A stretch of DNA of 64,000 bases from CAKZLS01 sp963786305 (GCA_963786305.1 CAWAYL010000008.1:496001-560000), one strand, 5' to 3'. Counted from the first letter of the stretch, positions 36,823 to 46,807 are shown. Notes: generated by a model from the sequence alone, not told the origin. Program-made: numbers and translations.

Positions 36823-39378
36823 TCATTGGTGGGGGCCCAATCCGCAATCGCTCGCGCGGACGGCCGAACGGTTATCCAAGGTTCCCAACACGCGGGCGAA
36901 TTCGTCGGGCGGCAAAGGCCGGCTGAAATAGTGTCCTTGCGCCAGATCGCACCCCCGCGAGCGAACGAAATCCAACTGTTTCTGGGTTTCAATGCCCTCG
37001 CCGATCACCTGCAGCTCGAGCCGGTGTGCCATGGCGACGATGGCCTCCACCAGCGTGGCGTCGCCGCTATCGGTCGGAATGTCGCGAATGAACGACTTGT
37101 CGATCTTGAGCGCCGTGACCGGAAACCGCTTGAGGTAGCTGAGAGACGAATAGCCGGTGCCGAAATCGTCCACGGCCAGCCGCACGCCCATGGTCTGCAA
37201 TTCCTGCAGGGCCGCCTTGGTGTCGGGCAGATCGTCCATCAGCAGACCCTCGGTAATCTCCAGTTGCAGGCTGGAGGCGGCCATGCCGTTTTCCCGCAGC
37301 GCCCGGGTGACCGAGTCCACCAGGACACCGCCTCGGAACTGGCGGCTCGATATGTTGACAGACAGACATACCGGCGCCAGCCCGGCCTTGCGCCAGCTCG
37401 CGACCTGATGGCACGCGGTATGCAAAACCCACTCGCCGATGGGCACGATCAGCCCGGTATCCTCGGCCAAGGCGATGAACTGCTCCGGGGTGACGGCGCC
37501 GACCTCCGGGGCATTCCACCGCAACAGGGCTTCGACGCAAACGGTTTTGCCGGACGCGATATCCACCACCGGCTGGTAGTGAAGGAACAGTTGTTTGCGC
37601 TCCAGGGCGCGCCGTAGAAGTCCCTCGATACGGATCCGCGCGATAGCCCGCTCGTTGAGTTCCGATGTGTAGAACTGATTGGTGTTCCGCCCCTGTTCCT
37701 TGGCCCGGTACATCGCCGCGTCGGCGTTCTGGATAAGGACGTTGGGGTCGTCTCCGTCGTCGGGACACACGGTCACACCGATACTGGCCGTGACGAAGGC
37801 CTCTTGACCGTCGAGATCGAAGGGATGGGAAAACGCTTCGAGGATCTTGTGGGCAACGGTTTCCGTATCCTTGGCCGCATGAATGTCGGGCAGCACGATG
37901 GCGAACTCATCGCCACTCAGGCGCGCCACCGTATCCACTTCCCGCACGCAGTTCTTGATCCTTCCCGCCGCCTGCTTGAGCAACTGGTCGCCAGCCGCAT
38001 GGCCCAGCGTATCATTGACCTTCTTGAAGTGGTCCAGGTCGATGTAAAGCAGCCCCACCTTGCGATCATGGCGGCGGGCGCCAATGACGGCGCTGTTCAA
38101 CCGGTCCAGGGCTAAAACCCGATTGGGGAGGTCGGTGATCCAATCGAAGTTCGCCTGCCGCTGCAGGCGTTCCTCGTACTCCTTGCGCAAGGTGATATCG
38201 GTAATGGTGGACTGGACCGCGTGGTGGCCCTTCCAGAGGATGGACCGTACCCGCGATTGAAGCCAGATCAGCGAACCGTTCTTCCGCCTTCCCTGATACT
38301 CATAGTCCTCTGGCGCCGATTCGCCCTTGGCCCGCGCATCCCGGTAGTGCTTTATGCGCATTCGATCACTGGACGCGTAGATCGCATCGAGAGACGGCAA
38401 GGCGAGGATGTCGTCAGGACCGTCATAGCCGAAAATATCGGCGAACGTCTGATTGGCGAACACGGGGTTGCCGCCGACATCGATGACGATTCCCATGACC
38501 GACCCTTCGACGAGGCTGCGGAAGCGCTGCTCGCTCTCGCGCATTGCCTGCTCGCCCCGTTTCAGTTCGGTGATGTCCGATGATACCGTAACGATGCTGG
38601 ACACGCGGCCGTCGCTGTCACAGAGCGGTGCCTTGTTGGTCAGCAGCACTCGCTCGCGGCCCGAGCGGTCCTTCACCTTTTCCTCCACGTCGGAGACCAC
38701 GTCGCCGCATTCGATCATTCGCCTGTCCATGTCGCGGTGTCGGGCGCCATAGGCATCGCCGAAAATGTCCTCTTCGGCGCAACCGATGGCGGCGCCGAGG
38801 TCGAAATCGCCGTATCGCTCATGGTAGCTGTTGAGAAAGATGAGCCGCCCGTCGGTGTCCGCGGCTCTGACGAGAGCCGGCACCGTGTTGATCACGCGAC
38901 GCAGCGTCCGTTCGCGTTCGAGGATTTCCTTGGCATGCTGCTGCATGGCCTCTTCGAGTTCCGCCTGCAGCGATTCGGCGCGTTGCCGGATGACCAGTTG
39001 CTGGCGCCGCAGGGTGAGAAGATTCCGTGCCCGCGTGCAGAATTCCCGGCCATCGACAGGATTGAGCAAGAAATCCGTCGCTCCCGCCTCCAGCGCGCGA
39101 TAGCGATACTCGCCTTCGCCATACGCGGTGACCACGATAATGGGCACCTCGGCGGTTGTCGGGTGTTCCCGGCACCGGCGCACGAACTCCTCGCCGTTCA
39201 GGCCCGGCATCAGGAAATCGGTCACGATCAGGTCTGGTGCGGTTTCCGAAAGGCTATCCAGGGCCGCGACCGGATTGTCGAACGCGCACACAGTGACATC
39301 GGCCTCCACCGATTTGGCGTATTGACCGAGTATCGTCAGGTTCGTCACCCGGTCATCGACGAGCATGATAACCGTCAT
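36823..39378 (-). CDS. REC-PAS-PAS-GGDEF-EAL cyclic-di-GMP signalling protein
   Basis: 851 residues from the ATG at 39378; the longer frame to 39621 reads through unlikely sequence. Order: a receiver domain (MLVDDRVTN, phosphoacceptor Asp in LIVTDFLMPG, but NPVD where KPxD is usual), a coiled coil near 125-155, two PAS domains (about 160-285 and 290-410), GGDEF as VARLSGDEFAIVL, and EAL with VEALLRW, SVNISSRQF, LEITEGLLM, VDDFGTGYSSLSYL, LKIDKSF and GEGIETQ. The EAL site looks complete, so phosphodiesterase activity is likely; SGDEF is a permitted variant for cyclase activity. It is divergent from the rpfF-like gene, in the place where an RpfG output protein might be expected. Confidence 0.92.
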   Translation of the reverse strand: MTVIMLVDDRVTNLTILGQYAKSVEADVTVCAFDNPVAALDSLSETAPDLIVTDFLMPGLNGEEFVRRCREHPTTAEVPIIVVTAYGEGEYRYRALEAGATDFLLNPVDGREFCTRARNLLTLRRQQLVIRQRAESLQAELEEAMQQHAKEILERERTLRRVINTVPALVRAADTDGRLIFLNSYHERYGDFDLGAAIGCAEEDIFGDAYGARHRDMDRRMIECGDVVSDVEEKVKDRSGRERVLLTNKAPLCDSDGRVSSIVTVSSDITELKRGEQAMRESEQRFRSLVEGSVMGIVIDVGGNPVFANQTFADIFGYDGPDDILALPSLDAIYASSDRMRIKHYRDARAKGESAPEDYEYQGRRKNGSLIWLQSRVRSILWKGHHAVQSTITDITLRKEYEERLQRQANFDWITDLPNRVLALDRLNSAVIGARRHDRKVGLLYIDLDHFKKVNDTLGHAAGDQLLKQAAGRIKNCVREVDTVARLSGDEFAIVLPDIHAAKDTETVAHKILEAFSHPFDLDGQEAFVTASIGVTVCPDDGDDPNVLIQNADAAMYRAKEQGRNTNQFYTSELNERAIARIRIEGLLRRALERKQLFLHYQPVVDIASGKTVCVEALLRWNAPEVGAVTPEQFIALAEDTGLIVPIGEWVLHTACHQVASWRKAGLAPVCLSVNISSRQFRGGVLVDSVTRALRENGMAASSLQLEITEGLLMDDLPDTKAALQELQTMGVRLAVDDFGTGYSSLSYLKRFPVTALKIDKSFIRDIPTDSGDATLVEAIVAMAHRLELQVIGEGIETQKQLDFVRSRGCDLAQGHYFSRPLPPDEFARVLGTLDNRSAVRASDCGLGPHQ

Positions 39379-39707
39379 GAGATGTTCAGCCCTCTTCGCC
39401 CCGGCTATAAAATTACCCCATTTGGGGGTCAAGTTTCCTTGCACTTTTATCGCAGCGTGCAATAGTACCCGTTTGGATACCACTGTCGATTGCTTTGCGC
39501 CATCTAAATGCGCAGAGGTCGATGTGGGGAGCGCCGCACATGATTGATTTGGCCATTCGCCAGCTGTCGACCGATACTGAGAATCGGGGTGCGGAATCCT
39601 TCTTACATCGAAAATCTGCAAGAAGGAGAAAACGCTGATCGGTTCGCATCAGGCGTCGCCCTCCGCATCCGCTCAAAGCAACGTCATGCCTTACATGGAG
39701 AGGGAAT
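39379..39707 (+). promoter_or_regulatory. Divergent promoter region of the signalling block
   Basis: 329 bases between the GGDEF-EAL gene and the rpfF-like gene, less GC-rich than the coding DNA. TTGCAC at 39439-39444 and GTGCAA at 39457-39462 form an inverted repeat with a 12-base spacer, a possible operator. The rpfF-like ATG is preceded by GGAGAGGGAAT. No convincing -35/-10 pair can be named. Confidence 0.4.
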
Positions 39708-40742
39708 ATGCTGAGCACTTCCTACACGAACCTAGATAGAAGAACCGATTCTTTGACCGCTGTAGAAAGCTTACGCTGGTCACAACCGTATACGCAACAA
39801 GCCACTCGAATCCAGCACCCGTGCAGCGACCCGATCGTCCATCCTTTCGGCCAGCCCCGCCGCCGGGACGCAAACGCCTCATGGGCAACGCACGCGCGAT
39901 CGATGCGCGACCTTGACGTCTCCTACGACCCGCAGCAGCGCATCCTCTGGCAATTCATGAACCCACGGGAACGTGCCTGTTTCACGCCAGAGCTAATCGA
40001 AGAGATCAGCCGCACCCTCGGCCTCGTCGAAGAGCTTTCGCGCGACGCCGATAAGGGCGAGGATCCGGCGGTCGCCTACCTGGTCCTGTCTTCCCGTATT
40101 CCCGGGATATTCAACTTGGGCGGTCATCTACCGCTTTTCATGCGCCTGATTGAAGATCGCGACCGCGAAGGGCTGCGATCGTATGCCCATTCGTGCATCA
40201 ACGAACAGTATCGCTGGGCAATCAACATGAACTTGCCGCTCTGCACCATCGCAGTCGTTCAAGGAGATGCCCTCGGCGGCGGTTTCGAGGCGGCGCTCGC
40301 CCATGATCTGATCATCGCCGAGAGAAGCGCGAAGTTCGGGTTGCCGGAGGTTCTGTTCAACCTGTTTCCCGGCATGGGCGCCTATACGTTTCTGTCGAGG
40401 AAGCTGGACGGCGCGCGGGCCGAAAAAATGATTCTGAGCGGCAAGATCTACTCCGCCGATGAACTATACGAAATGGGTGTGGTCGATCGGGTTGTCGACG
40501 ACGGCGCCGGCGTTGAGGCTGTTCACGACCTGATCCGGGAACAGGCGCGCGCGGCCCGGACCTGGCGTGCCGTGTTCAGAGCGCGCCAGATCGTGAACCC
40601 GGTCACTCGAAAGGAGATGATGGACGTCACCGACCTGTGGGTCGACATGGCCATGTCACTGGCCCCGAAGGATCTGCGTAGAATGAAGCACCTGGCGACC
40701 GCTCAGGATCGCAGATGGGCCAAGATAAAAAGCGCGGCGTAA
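39708..40742 (+). CDS. rpfF: RpfF-like DSF synthase (crotonase superfamily)
   Basis: 344 residues. From about residue 70 it follows Xanthomonas RpfF closely by recalled sequence: ERACFTPELIEEI, IFNLGGHLPLFMRLI, VVQGDALGGGFEAALAHD, FGLPEVLFNLFPGMGAYTFL, DRVVDDGAGVEAVHDLIRE, and VTDLWVDMAMSLAPKDLRRM. The two catalytic Glu of RpfF fall in GGGFEAAL and GLPEVLF and are both kept. The enzyme makes cis-2-unsaturated fatty acid signals from acyl-ACP. The ATG at 39708 has a strong ribosome site, so an N-terminal extension of about 65 residues seems real. It is convergent with the rpfC-like gene, as in the Xanthomonas rpf cluster. Confidence 0.88.
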   Translation: MLSTSYTNLDRRTDSLTAVESLRWSQPYTQQATRIQHPCSDPIVHPFGQPRRRDANASWATHARSMRDLDVSYDPQQRILWQFMNPRERACFTPELIEEISRTLGLVEELSRDADKGEDPAVAYLVLSSRIPGIFNLGGHLPLFMRLIEDRDREGLRSYAHSCINEQYRWAINMNLPLCTIAVVQGDALGGGFEAALAHDLIIAERSAKFGLPEVLFNLFPGMGAYTFLSRKLDGARAEKMILSGKIYSADELYEMGVVDRVVDDGAGVEAVHDLIREQARAARTWRAVFRARQIVNPVTRKEMMDVTDLWVDMAMSLAPKDLRRMKHLATAQDRRWAKIKSAA

Positions 40743-40901
40743 GCGTCGTTGCGGGAACTTAGGAGCGCGGACAGCCGGCGTCCAAGGCCGATGGCGATCG
40801 ATCCGGTGCACGGTTAGCTTGTTGGGGATGCGCTCATCGGCCCGGTCGGAAGGGCCCGAACGCCGTCGCCACCAAACGCCGTGCTGCCGCACCAAAATAT
40901 A

Positions 40902-43618
40902 TCAAAATATATGAGGAGATGACCCATGACCGACGCGGACAAAATGGCGAGAGGCCCTTGATCGGCTATGGCAATCCCCCGATCCGATCAATGGCTGATC
41001 AAGCGCCGGAGTGAATTCGGTGTTGCGAGGAAACTCGTGGCAGAAGTCGTTGAACGCATCTCGTAATCGAGAGCAATAGTATCGGCAGTTGTGCTCCAGT
41101 TCCACGCGGCTCGTGCCGAGCACCTCGCCGCACAATCGCGCGACCACCGCCGCGCCCATGTTGCCCGAACTGCTGCGCAGGGCGTGCACGCGGTTGCGGA
41201 AAGCCGCGACATCGTCATCGTTCACCGCCGCCTCCATGGACAGAAACAAATCCTCCGTGTCCGCGACGAAATCACGATAGATTTCCATCACGAACTCATC
41301 TTCCGCCCCATATTGAATAAGCTGGCGGATGACCGGCCAGTCTATGACCGGCTGCGTTTCCACCTTGTAGCGCGGATGATCGGAAATTCGTTCTTGACGG
41401 TGCCCTCGCCGAGAGCCTCGCCGATAACATGGACGGGCCGGTCCTCGACGGTGTCCGCCGCCGTGACCAGGCTGTTCACGGCTTGCAGCAATTTCCTGGC
41501 TTCGACCGGCTTGGTCAGGTAGGCGTCGGCACCCGCTTCCATGCAGGCCGCGCGCGTTTCGGGCGTCGCGTCCGCACTGAGCGCAATGATGGGGACATGG
41601 GGCTCGCCCAGGCTCGCCATGCGATAAAGCTTGATCACGTCGATGCCGCTGGTTCCGGGCATGTTGACGTCGAACATCATAAGGTCGAACAAATCATGCT
41701 CCAACACGTCCAGCGCATCGTCTCCATTGGAAACGATAAACGGCAGGTAGGCGGATGATTCCAAAATCTTGGCGGTCACCTTTTGATTTATGACGTTGTC
41801 CTCGACGACCAAGATGCGCAGTCCCTGTCGAACGGGCGCCACCTGTTCGTCGTCGTCTCCGTCATCGTGGCCGGGCCGGTCCTGGCAAAACGCGTAGGCC
41901 GCATGGAGCGCAAGAAGCAAGGAGCGGGCGTCGAAGCCCGGGGGAAGCGTGGAAACGTAATTAACGTCCGGCGCTTGCTGGGTTCCGGGACCGGCCAACA
42001 AGACAAACGCGAAAGCACAATGCGGTTCGATGCCGTTCAGGCTCTCGGAGACAACGGAGATATCCCAATTCGCGCTTCTGCCATCCACCATCACGATGTG
42101 GTGCAATCTATTCTCGCGGGCCGCCTGGGCGATCAGCGAGCGTGCCTCGTCCGCATTGGAGACGGACATGGCGGTGACGCCCAACCGGGCAAGCTGAGCC
42201 CCGACATCCTCGAAAAGGCCAGCGTCACGCGATAGAATATACACATGCGCCGGTAGGGTGGCCGGTTCGATCTCGGATTTGGTCCCCTGCACCAGGACCG
42301 GCATTTCGACCCAGAATGAGCTGCCCTTTCCCACCTCGCTTTTCACTCCCATCTCGCCGCCGAGCAGTTCGGCGAGATTTTTCGATATGGCGAGGCCCAG
42401 ACCGGCGCCGCCATAACGGCGGTTCACCGAGTTATCGGCTTGCGTAAAGCGGTCGAATATCCGCTCGCAGTCGTCGGAAGGAATGCCAATCCCCGTGTCG
42501 GTCACTTCAAATCGCAACCTGACCGGTCCCGGCGCGCGCCCGGCCGCCATGCGAACATTGATCAGAACGTACCCGGCATCGGTGAACTTAGTGGCGTTGG
42601 CAACGAGATTGGTCAAGATCTGCCTCAGGTGTCCCCAGTCGCCATGCAATTTGCATGGCACGTCCGCATAGATGTGGGCGCCGAGCCGCAGGCCTTTTCG
42701 GCTGGCCTGAAGACGCAATATCGAAACCAGATCGGCGAGCTCGGCATGCAGATCGAAATCGTCGAAGATCACCGATACCTTGCTGGCTTCAATCCGCGAT
42801 AGATCGAGGATATCGTCGATCAACGACAGCAGCGCCCCGCCAGACGTCTTGACCGTATGAACCATATCCCGCTGATCGCGCTCCAGTCGCGTCCGCCAAA
42901 GCAGATCACTCGTGCCGATAATCGCGTTCAGCGGCGTCCGCAGCTCATGGCTCATGGTGGCGAGAAATCGGCTCTTGGCCTGATTCGCTTCCTCCGCCTG
43001 GGCTTTCGCCTCGGTGAGTTTCTTGATCAGGGTCGCCGCGTAGCCGGGCAAAATGATCAATGCCGCCAGCAGTCCGATCCCGAGTGGCCATTCCTCGCGC
43101 CAGAAGTCGGTCGTGATGATGACAGCGGCAAACCCGCTTACCGAGACGGCCACGGATGCCGCCAGATAAGGAAGGCCATAGCGAAAGCCATAACCGAAAG
43201 CGACCCACAGGTAGATGGGGTAGAAAGGCGCCGCCGCTTCTCCGCCGAAATACATGAGATACGAGGTTGCCGAGAAGTCGGTGAGCATCGCCGTCAGACG
43301 TCTCGAGGGAGACGCCCCCGGCCAGATAACGATCAGCGCCACATAGGCACACGACACGATGAGATATCCACCGAGAACAAGAATACCGACGGTGAATTCG
43401 CGAATATCGGAATGCTCGGAGAGTTTTGATGAAAGAAGATACAGCAAATACGCAAGCACGAGGCCCACAATCACGACACGGATGATCGCCTGCTCATGCT
43501 CGCTGTCGGGTCGATGTCGTAGCCGATTGCCAAGGTCTGATAGCATGTGCCTTGATGGACCCGGTTTCTCGCGCAGAGGCATAATATGCTCTATCTGCGC
43601 GTTGTCGGGAGGCGTCAT
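40902..43618 (-). CDS. rpfC: RpfC-like hybrid sensor kinase (HK-REC-HPt), frame broken before HPt
   Basis: About 905 residues if joined. The N-terminus (PDSEHEQAIIRVVIVGLVLAY) starts a sensor of about five membrane helices that resembles RpfC; then HisKA (TMSHELRTPLNAIIG), HATPase (NLVANATKF, DTGIGIP, GGAGLGLAISK), a degenerate receiver-like segment, a true receiver (ILVVEDNVINQ, LMMFDVNMPGTSG, YLTKPVE), and HPt (NRVHALRSSSGNMGAAV). The kinase frame ends at 41342 and the HPt frame opens at 41363; one missing base near 41355-41365 would join them as NEFPIIPRYKVETQP. A separate overlapping HPt gene (40902-41363) is the alternative. RpfC senses DSF and in Xanthomonas phosphorylates RpfG. Confidence 0.85.
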
Positions 43619-44242
43619 TCGTCACCCCACTCCTAAGGTTGCCTGACCTTACCTTCAACACCACCGGCTTGTCACTTAGGTTGATCCCTCGGCGGAGTAT
43701 TGAACAATTCCCCAAATCAACCGCGTGCTAAACAATTTTGTTGGAGCGGCGACGGCAGTATGTCTTGAGCTGCTCGGATCGGCCGTTCAAGCCTACAATC
43801 AACTCAACATAAACGTTTGGTCATTATATTAGAAATTCATATTGGATGGGTGTGGCCTTTCCATGGCGGGCGGCAGAAAGTTCCGCAACCATAACGATTT
43901 AGCCGACAAATCCGAATTTGGCTGACCGGAGCGTTTGGCTGACCGGAGCATTTGGCTGACCGGAGCATTTGGCTGACCGGAGCATTTGGCTGAAAGGAAC
44001 CTCGGGCCGCACGAACCATCTTTTCGATCGTGCTCGTGTATGGGCCCCGGCGACATGGCGGGCCGCCCGCGCTTATCGCTTCGCATCTCCGGGAAGATCG
44101 GTTATCGTCGTCCTGCATCGATGCCCGTGGCAGTTCGGCCTCTCACCATAAGCCCTATCGGCCGTTTGGATTGCGAAAGCGCTTCGCAACTCGAGGGCAC
44201 GGCCGGTGATGCCGGACTGCCCAGCGGCGGCATCCAAGACCA
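43619..44242 (-). other. Long intergenic region between rpfC-like and ChaC genes
   Basis: 624 bases with no convincing gene. It holds the rpfC promoter, an AT-rich part near 43760-43850, and a 17-base tandem repeat array. Reading frames that cross the array (43829-44118 minus; 43969-44246 plus) show only repeat-derived or low-quality protein. Confidence 0.6.
43917..44001 (+). repeat. 17-base tandem repeat array
   Basis: Five adjacent copies of TTTGGCTGACCGGAGCA, at 43917, 43934, 43951, 43968 and 43985. Copies 2-4 are identical, copy 1 ends in G, and copy 5 diverges after TTTGGCTGA. There are no spacers, so it is not CRISPR. Confidence 0.95.
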
Positions 44243-44800
44243 CTAGATCCCGCTTCCGGCTTCGATGATGCCCGTCAGGTATTCGACCCGCTTTAGCAAT
44301 TTGTGCAGCCGCTTGTCGGTGAAGCCCTCTTTTTCCAGCTGGCGCACCGTATTGATAAGATAGTCGCGGTTGAGACCGGCGGCCCCTTGCGCATTCATAA
44401 TAATCTCGGCCGACCGCTCGACGCCGAGGTCTCCCGCATACTGGTCATGGCTGGTATTCACCACGAAGGTATAGGCACGGGCGGAATTATCGCGCAGCGA
44501 AACGCCGAGCGTTTTCGCATTATACGCATAGCTCACCAGTTCCCGCTCGTCCAGGTAGCTCCTGACGGAGGTCTCGTCGGCCCGAGCCACGCGAAAGGCG
44601 ACACCCCGGCACGACCCTCCCCGCGCCAAGCCCAGCACCAATCCGGGATGCTCGGGCGTTCCGCGGTAATGGTGCGAGTAGATACAAAAAGACCGGTGGT
44701 AGCCCCTGAGCAGTGCCGGCTGGCTTTCCAAGAAGGAAAAACCAGGGCGCCACATCAACGAACCATACCCGAACACCCAGAAATCGCCGACGCCATGCAT
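44243..44800 (-). CDS. ChaC-like gamma-glutamylcyclotransferase
   Basis: 185 residues from the ATG at 44800. The glycine-rich signature WVFGYGSLMWRPGF, the catalytic Glu region SYLDERELVSYAY, and GLNRDYLINTVRQLEKEG are those of ChaC. These enzymes split gamma-glutamyl peptides, mainly glutathione, to 5-oxoproline. The open frame runs back to 44929 without a better start. It is divergent from a TRAP-type binding protein. Confidence 0.92.
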   Translation of the reverse strand: MHGVGDFWVFGYGSLMWRPGFSFLESQPALLRGYHRSFCIYSHHYRGTPEHPGLVLGLARGGSCRGVAFRVARADETSVRSYLDERELVSYAYNAKTLGVSLRDNSARAYTFVVNTSHDQYAGDLGVERSAEIIMNAQGAAGLNRDYLINTVRQLEKEGFTDKRLHKLLKRVEYLTGIIEAGSGI

Positions 44801-44991
44801 ACGCCTTGTGTGCGCCCTTCGCGGCGGAAAGTCAAAGCGCGTGCATTCAACCCGCGAGGCCCGGCCGATCGTTGGATCGTCGCTTGTGCACGGCGAATGC
44901 CTGGGATAGCTTTGCCGGTGTTTTTCCATCTCTGTTTGCGCGAGCGAACAGGCACCCGCAATCGATCAAAGCGACCATCACCCAACTCGCC

Positions 44992-46149
44992 ATGCGCAAC
45001 ATCATCATAGGGATCTTCGTTGGGATCGTCCTCGGCATCGTCCTCGGGGCCACGGTCATCGCGCCCAGGTTGAAGCAACAGCAGACCATCGCCAAGGCCG
45101 ATGAGAACCGCCCCAGCGAACCGGAAACCCCGACAGACGTGGCCATGCAGCTTTCGAAAGGGCTTCTGGTTCGCCCGGCGGTCCAACTCAAGCTCGCCAG
45201 CGCCTACGGCAGCGGCGTGCCGGTCCTGGGCGCACTGGCCGAGCGGGTCGGCGCCGAAGTGTGGCGGGTTTCGGACGGCCGCATCCAGATCGACTTTCAT
45301 GAACCCGACACGCTCGCGCCGACCGCCGACCTGTTCGACGCCGTGGCTTCCAGCGCCGTCGACGCCGCGTTTTCCTCGCCCGCGCAGTGGGGAAATGAGT
45401 TTCCCGCCGCCAGCCTGTTCGGCGCCGTTCCGTTCGGTCCCCGCGCCGATGAGTATCTTGCGTGGATTTATTTCGGTGGCGGCAAGCAACTCCTGAACAC
45501 GCTCTATCACAATCGCGGCGTTCACGGCATCGTCTGCGGCATGGCCGGTCCGCCGGGTTTCGGGTGGTTCCGTGACGAAATCAAGACGCCCGACGATCTG
45601 CAAGGCGTCCGGATGCAGATATCCGGCCTCGGTGCCAAGGTCGTGGAACGGCTCGGCGTGGAACCCGTGCAATACAGCGGCGCGGCGTTATTTCCCGCGT
45701 TGGAATCGGGAGAGATCGATGCCGTCGCATACTCGATGCCGATCGTCGATCGTAATCTCGGTTTTCAGGAGTTCCTGAAGAACTACTACTTCCCGGGTTG
45801 GCAACAGCCGTCCATCTTGCTGGAATTGATCATCAATTTGGAGAAGTGGGAGACACTCGACGACGCGCAGCAGGCCCAGATCGAGACCGTCTGCGGCGAC
45901 AACATCCGTTACGGCATCGCCGAAAGCGAAGCGTCACAGTTCGCGGCTCTCAAGGAACTTTATGCCAACGGTATTCGTTTGCACCGGTGGCCGCCCCTGG
46001 TCCAAACCGCCTTGGAGCAGGCGTGGGAGGACGTGGTCGACGAACAGGCCGGAATCGATGCCGACTTTAGGGATATATGGCGCTCGCTGAAGAATTTTCG
46101 GGCGGAGTATGCGATCTGGAGCGAATTGAGCGACCTTGGCTCGCCATAA
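44992..46149 (+). CDS. TRAP transporter solute-binding protein, DctP type (orphan)
   Basis: 385 residues from the ATG at 44992. An uncleaved-looking N-terminal membrane helix (IIIGIFVGIVLGIVLGATVIA) anchors a DctP-type domain: KLASAYGSGVPVLGALAERV, FFGGGKQLL-like IYFGGGKQLLN, GFRDEIKTPDDLQGVRMQISGLGAKVVERLGVEPV, and LESGEIDAVAYSMPIVD. The conserved Arg that binds substrate carboxylate is in VRMQISG. No DctQ or DctM membrane genes lie nearby. Lack of a normal signal peptide is unusual. Confidence 0.85.
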   Translation: MRNIIIGIFVGIVLGIVLGATVIAPRLKQQQTIAKADENRPSEPETPTDVAMQLSKGLLVRPAVQLKLASAYGSGVPVLGALAERVGAEVWRVSDGRIQIDFHEPDTLAPTADLFDAVASSAVDAAFSSPAQWGNEFPAASLFGAVPFGPRADEYLAWIYFGGGKQLLNTLYHNRGVHGIVCGMAGPPGFGWFRDEIKTPDDLQGVRMQISGLGAKVVERLGVEPVQYSGAALFPALESGEIDAVAYSMPIVDRNLGFQEFLKNYYFPGWQQPSILLELIINLEKWETLDDAQQAQIETVCGDNIRYGIAESEASQFAALKELYANGIRLHRWPPLVQTALEQAWEDVVDEQAGIDADFRDIWRSLKNFRAEYAIWSELSDLGSP

Positions 46150-46325
46150 TGCCAACGATGATGATCGGCAATTCTAACGATCGTCGACATGAGCCCGGGC
46201 GCGGCCGTTCCGCCGGACGGCGGAACAGCTTCGCGGCCTGAAGGTTGCAAGTGCTCCGCATCTCCCTGATATTGGTAGGGTGATACTCTACAAACCAACT
46301 GACGTAGCCTGGGGAGAAAGTTTCA

Positions 46326-46709
46326 ATGAAGAACAAGACCTTCTCTGTTTTCGCCATCGCGGCAGCGATCATCGGATCAAGCGGCGCGGCCATGGCGGCC
46401 GACGCGGCCGCCGGCGAAGAGGTGTTCAACAAGAGATGCGCGAGCTGCCATGCAATCGATAAAGCGAAGACCGGGCCGGCGCTTGGCGGCGTGGTCGGCC
46501 GCAAGGCCGGCTCCACCGACTTCAAGCGGTACAAGGGTCTCGTGGACGCGGATTTCGAGTGGACGACGGAACTCTTGAACGAATACATCTCCGACCCGAA
46601 GGAATTCGTGACAACCCACACCAGCAACAAGCGCACCTCAATGACCTACAAGCTCAAGGACGAGCAGGAACGGGTAGACGTCATCGAGTATTTGAAAACG
46701 ACGAATTAG
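46326..46709 (+). CDS. Periplasmic cytochrome c (class I, c2-like)
   Basis: 127 residues. A signal peptide (FAIAAAIIGSSGAAMA) precedes a heme-c motif CASCH at about residues 38-42; KTGPALGGVVGRKAG and the axial Met in RTSMTYKL follow the class I fold. It probably carries electrons in the periplasm, perhaps to the aa3 oxidase; no partner gene is adjacent. A GGGGAGAAAG ribosome site precedes the ATG. Confidence 0.93.
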   Translation: MKNKTFSVFAIAAAIIGSSGAAMAADAAAGEEVFNKRCASCHAIDKAKTGPALGGVVGRKAGSTDFKRYKGLVDADFEWTTELLNEYISDPKEFVTTHTSNKRTSMTYKLKDEQERVDVIEYLKTTN

Positions 46710-46807
46710 CGACCACAGCGCGGCCCGATCGGATCGTGCAGGTTCGATCGGCCCGTGTTCTCGCGGCCGGTATTCTCGCGCATGTTTCCGCGGAGCGCCG
46801 AGGGCGT

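Noticed and set aside
43917..44001. Repeat array as a possible CRISPR
   Set aside because: Copies are adjacent with no spacers, and there are no cas genes.
43829..44118. Minus-strand frames through the 17-base repeats
   Set aside because: The protein is only a translation of the repeat; no ribosome site or conserved sequence.
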